Shown: one piece after another, positions 5,749 through 5,974 of the stretch
How positions within the stretch are numbered: position 1 is the stretch's first letter
How the letters are laid out: the number at the start of each line of letters is the position of its first letter
From: Huintestinicola sp050874005
Lineage (GTDB): Bacteria; Bacillota; Clostridia; Oscillospirales; Ruminococcaceae
Length of the DNA stretch: 5,974 nucleotides
Reading direction: 5' to 3'
Assembly: GCF_050874005.1 (NCBI RefSeq)
Contig: NZ_JBNMJV010000077.1
Coordinates: 1 to 5,974 of the forward strand
The notes under the pieces: generated by a model
What the model was told of the DNA's origin: nothing
The model's database searches: none
The model's input: only the letters and a program-made list of their open reading frames with translations
Program-made: the position numbers and the translations under genes

Positions 5749-5890
5749 ATTCTCAGGAGATCAACGTCAGAAATATAATATTATTGTGTATATAGTCAGA
5801 AGAGATACCGGGAGAATAAATGGATATTTATATAATGGTAACATCTAAAAACCCCTGTACAAAAAAGAAAAAAAGTGGTAAAATAGAGAT
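5749..5890. other. AT-rich spacer and left flank of an insertion sequence
   Basis: No gene of substance is visible here. CAGGAGAT at 5755-5762 looks like a ribosome binding site but no start codon follows at a usable distance. An AT-rich palindrome ATAATATTAT lies near 5774-5785, and GTCAGAA is repeated at 5766 and 5795. The insertion sequence end should lie within this stretch, probably near 5840-5860, but a terminal repeat cannot be defined without the right end. Confidence 0.45.
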
Positions 5891-5894
5891 ATGA
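5820..5894 (+). other. Possible 24-residue upstream ORF overlapping the transposase start (ATGA)
   Basis: ATG 5820, preceded by GGGAG (5810-5814) at 5-nt spacing, opens a 24-residue frame rich in Lys whose TGA overlaps the transposase ATG. This geometry permits translational coupling. It may equally be chance, since the frame probably crosses the insertion sequence boundary. Confidence 0.2.
5856..5884 (+). promoter_or_regulatory. Putative transposase promoter
   Basis: TGTACA (5856-5861), 17-nt A-rich spacer, TAAAAT (5879-5884). The -35 match is weak. The start site would fall near the transposase ATG, implying a leaderless or nearly leaderless message, in keeping with the absence of a good ribosome site. 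Confidence 0.4.
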
Positions 5895-5974
5895 AAATAA
5901 GACAGATAGGGTTCTTTGATGAGGAGAACCGATACAAGAAATTAACAGAATTAGGCGATCCGCTGGAGAAACTG
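5891..5974 (+). CDS. IS5-family-like transposase, N-terminal fragment (runs off window)
   Basis: The frame from ATG 5891 is open to the right edge (28 codons). The N-terminus MKIRQIGFFDEENRYKK, then LTELGDPLEKL, matches the opening of IS5/IS1182-type DDE transposases, which typically begin with a FFDE..R...L..LGDPL..L pattern (family knowledge). Catalytic DDE residues lie beyond the window, so intactness cannot be judged. There is no strong ribosome site; the start is chosen from the family pattern. It indicates an insertion sequence directly behind the sirtuin gene, in the same orientation. Confidence 0.75.
   Translation, partial: MKIRQIGFFDEENRYKKLTELGDPLEKL

Noticed and set aside
5786..5848. 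Short frame from GTG 5786
   Set aside because: About 20 codons, no suitable ribosome site, AT-rich and not recognisable.

Overview
The window (5,974 bp, moderate GC) looks like a chromosomal segment from a gut or rumen Clostridia, probably close to Ruminococcus. That assignment is inference. It rests on strong AGGAGG-type ribosome binding sites, a clostridial style of regulators and oxidoreductases, and the resemblance of the protein sequences; no ribosomal or other taxonomic marker is present.

Left part (1-2601, minus strand): one very large gene, open from its start at 2601 to the window edge (867 codons, no stop). It encodes a polytopic membrane protein with an N-terminal anchor, a short SHOCT-like helical segment, a Pro/Ala-rich linker built from three 35-residue repeats, and then a series of 112-116-residue multi-helix modules. 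The two modules nearest the left edge are almost identical at DNA level, with an exact 348-bp period. Upstream (2602-2776) is a compact control region: an extended -10 promoter, one palindrome on the -35 box and a second, 16-bp palindrome centred near -64.

Middle part (2777-4002): an HxlR-family winged-helix regulator (minus) diverges from an NAD(P)-binding oxidoreductase of the YwnB/COG2910 type (plus). Good promoters face outward, and a perfect 7-2-7 palindrome sits between them, so this is probably a thiol- or redox-responsive regulator/target pair.

Between 4003 and 4166 there is no gene, but a 121-bp element with 12-bp inverted ends and internal stems. It is either a MITE-like insertion or a structured RNA/terminator.

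Right part (4167-5748, plus): two overlapping genes encode a zinc-type macrodomain ADP-ribosyl hydrolase and a class M sirtuin (SirTM). This is the known writer/eraser pair of reversible protein ADP-ribosylation. The lipoylation partners usually found with it in staphylococci and streptococci (GcvH-L, LplA2) are absent on both sides within the window, so it is a minimal version of the operon. At 5891 the N-terminus of an IS5-like transposase begins and runs off the right edge, so an insertion sequence sits about 100 bp or less behind the sirtuin gene.
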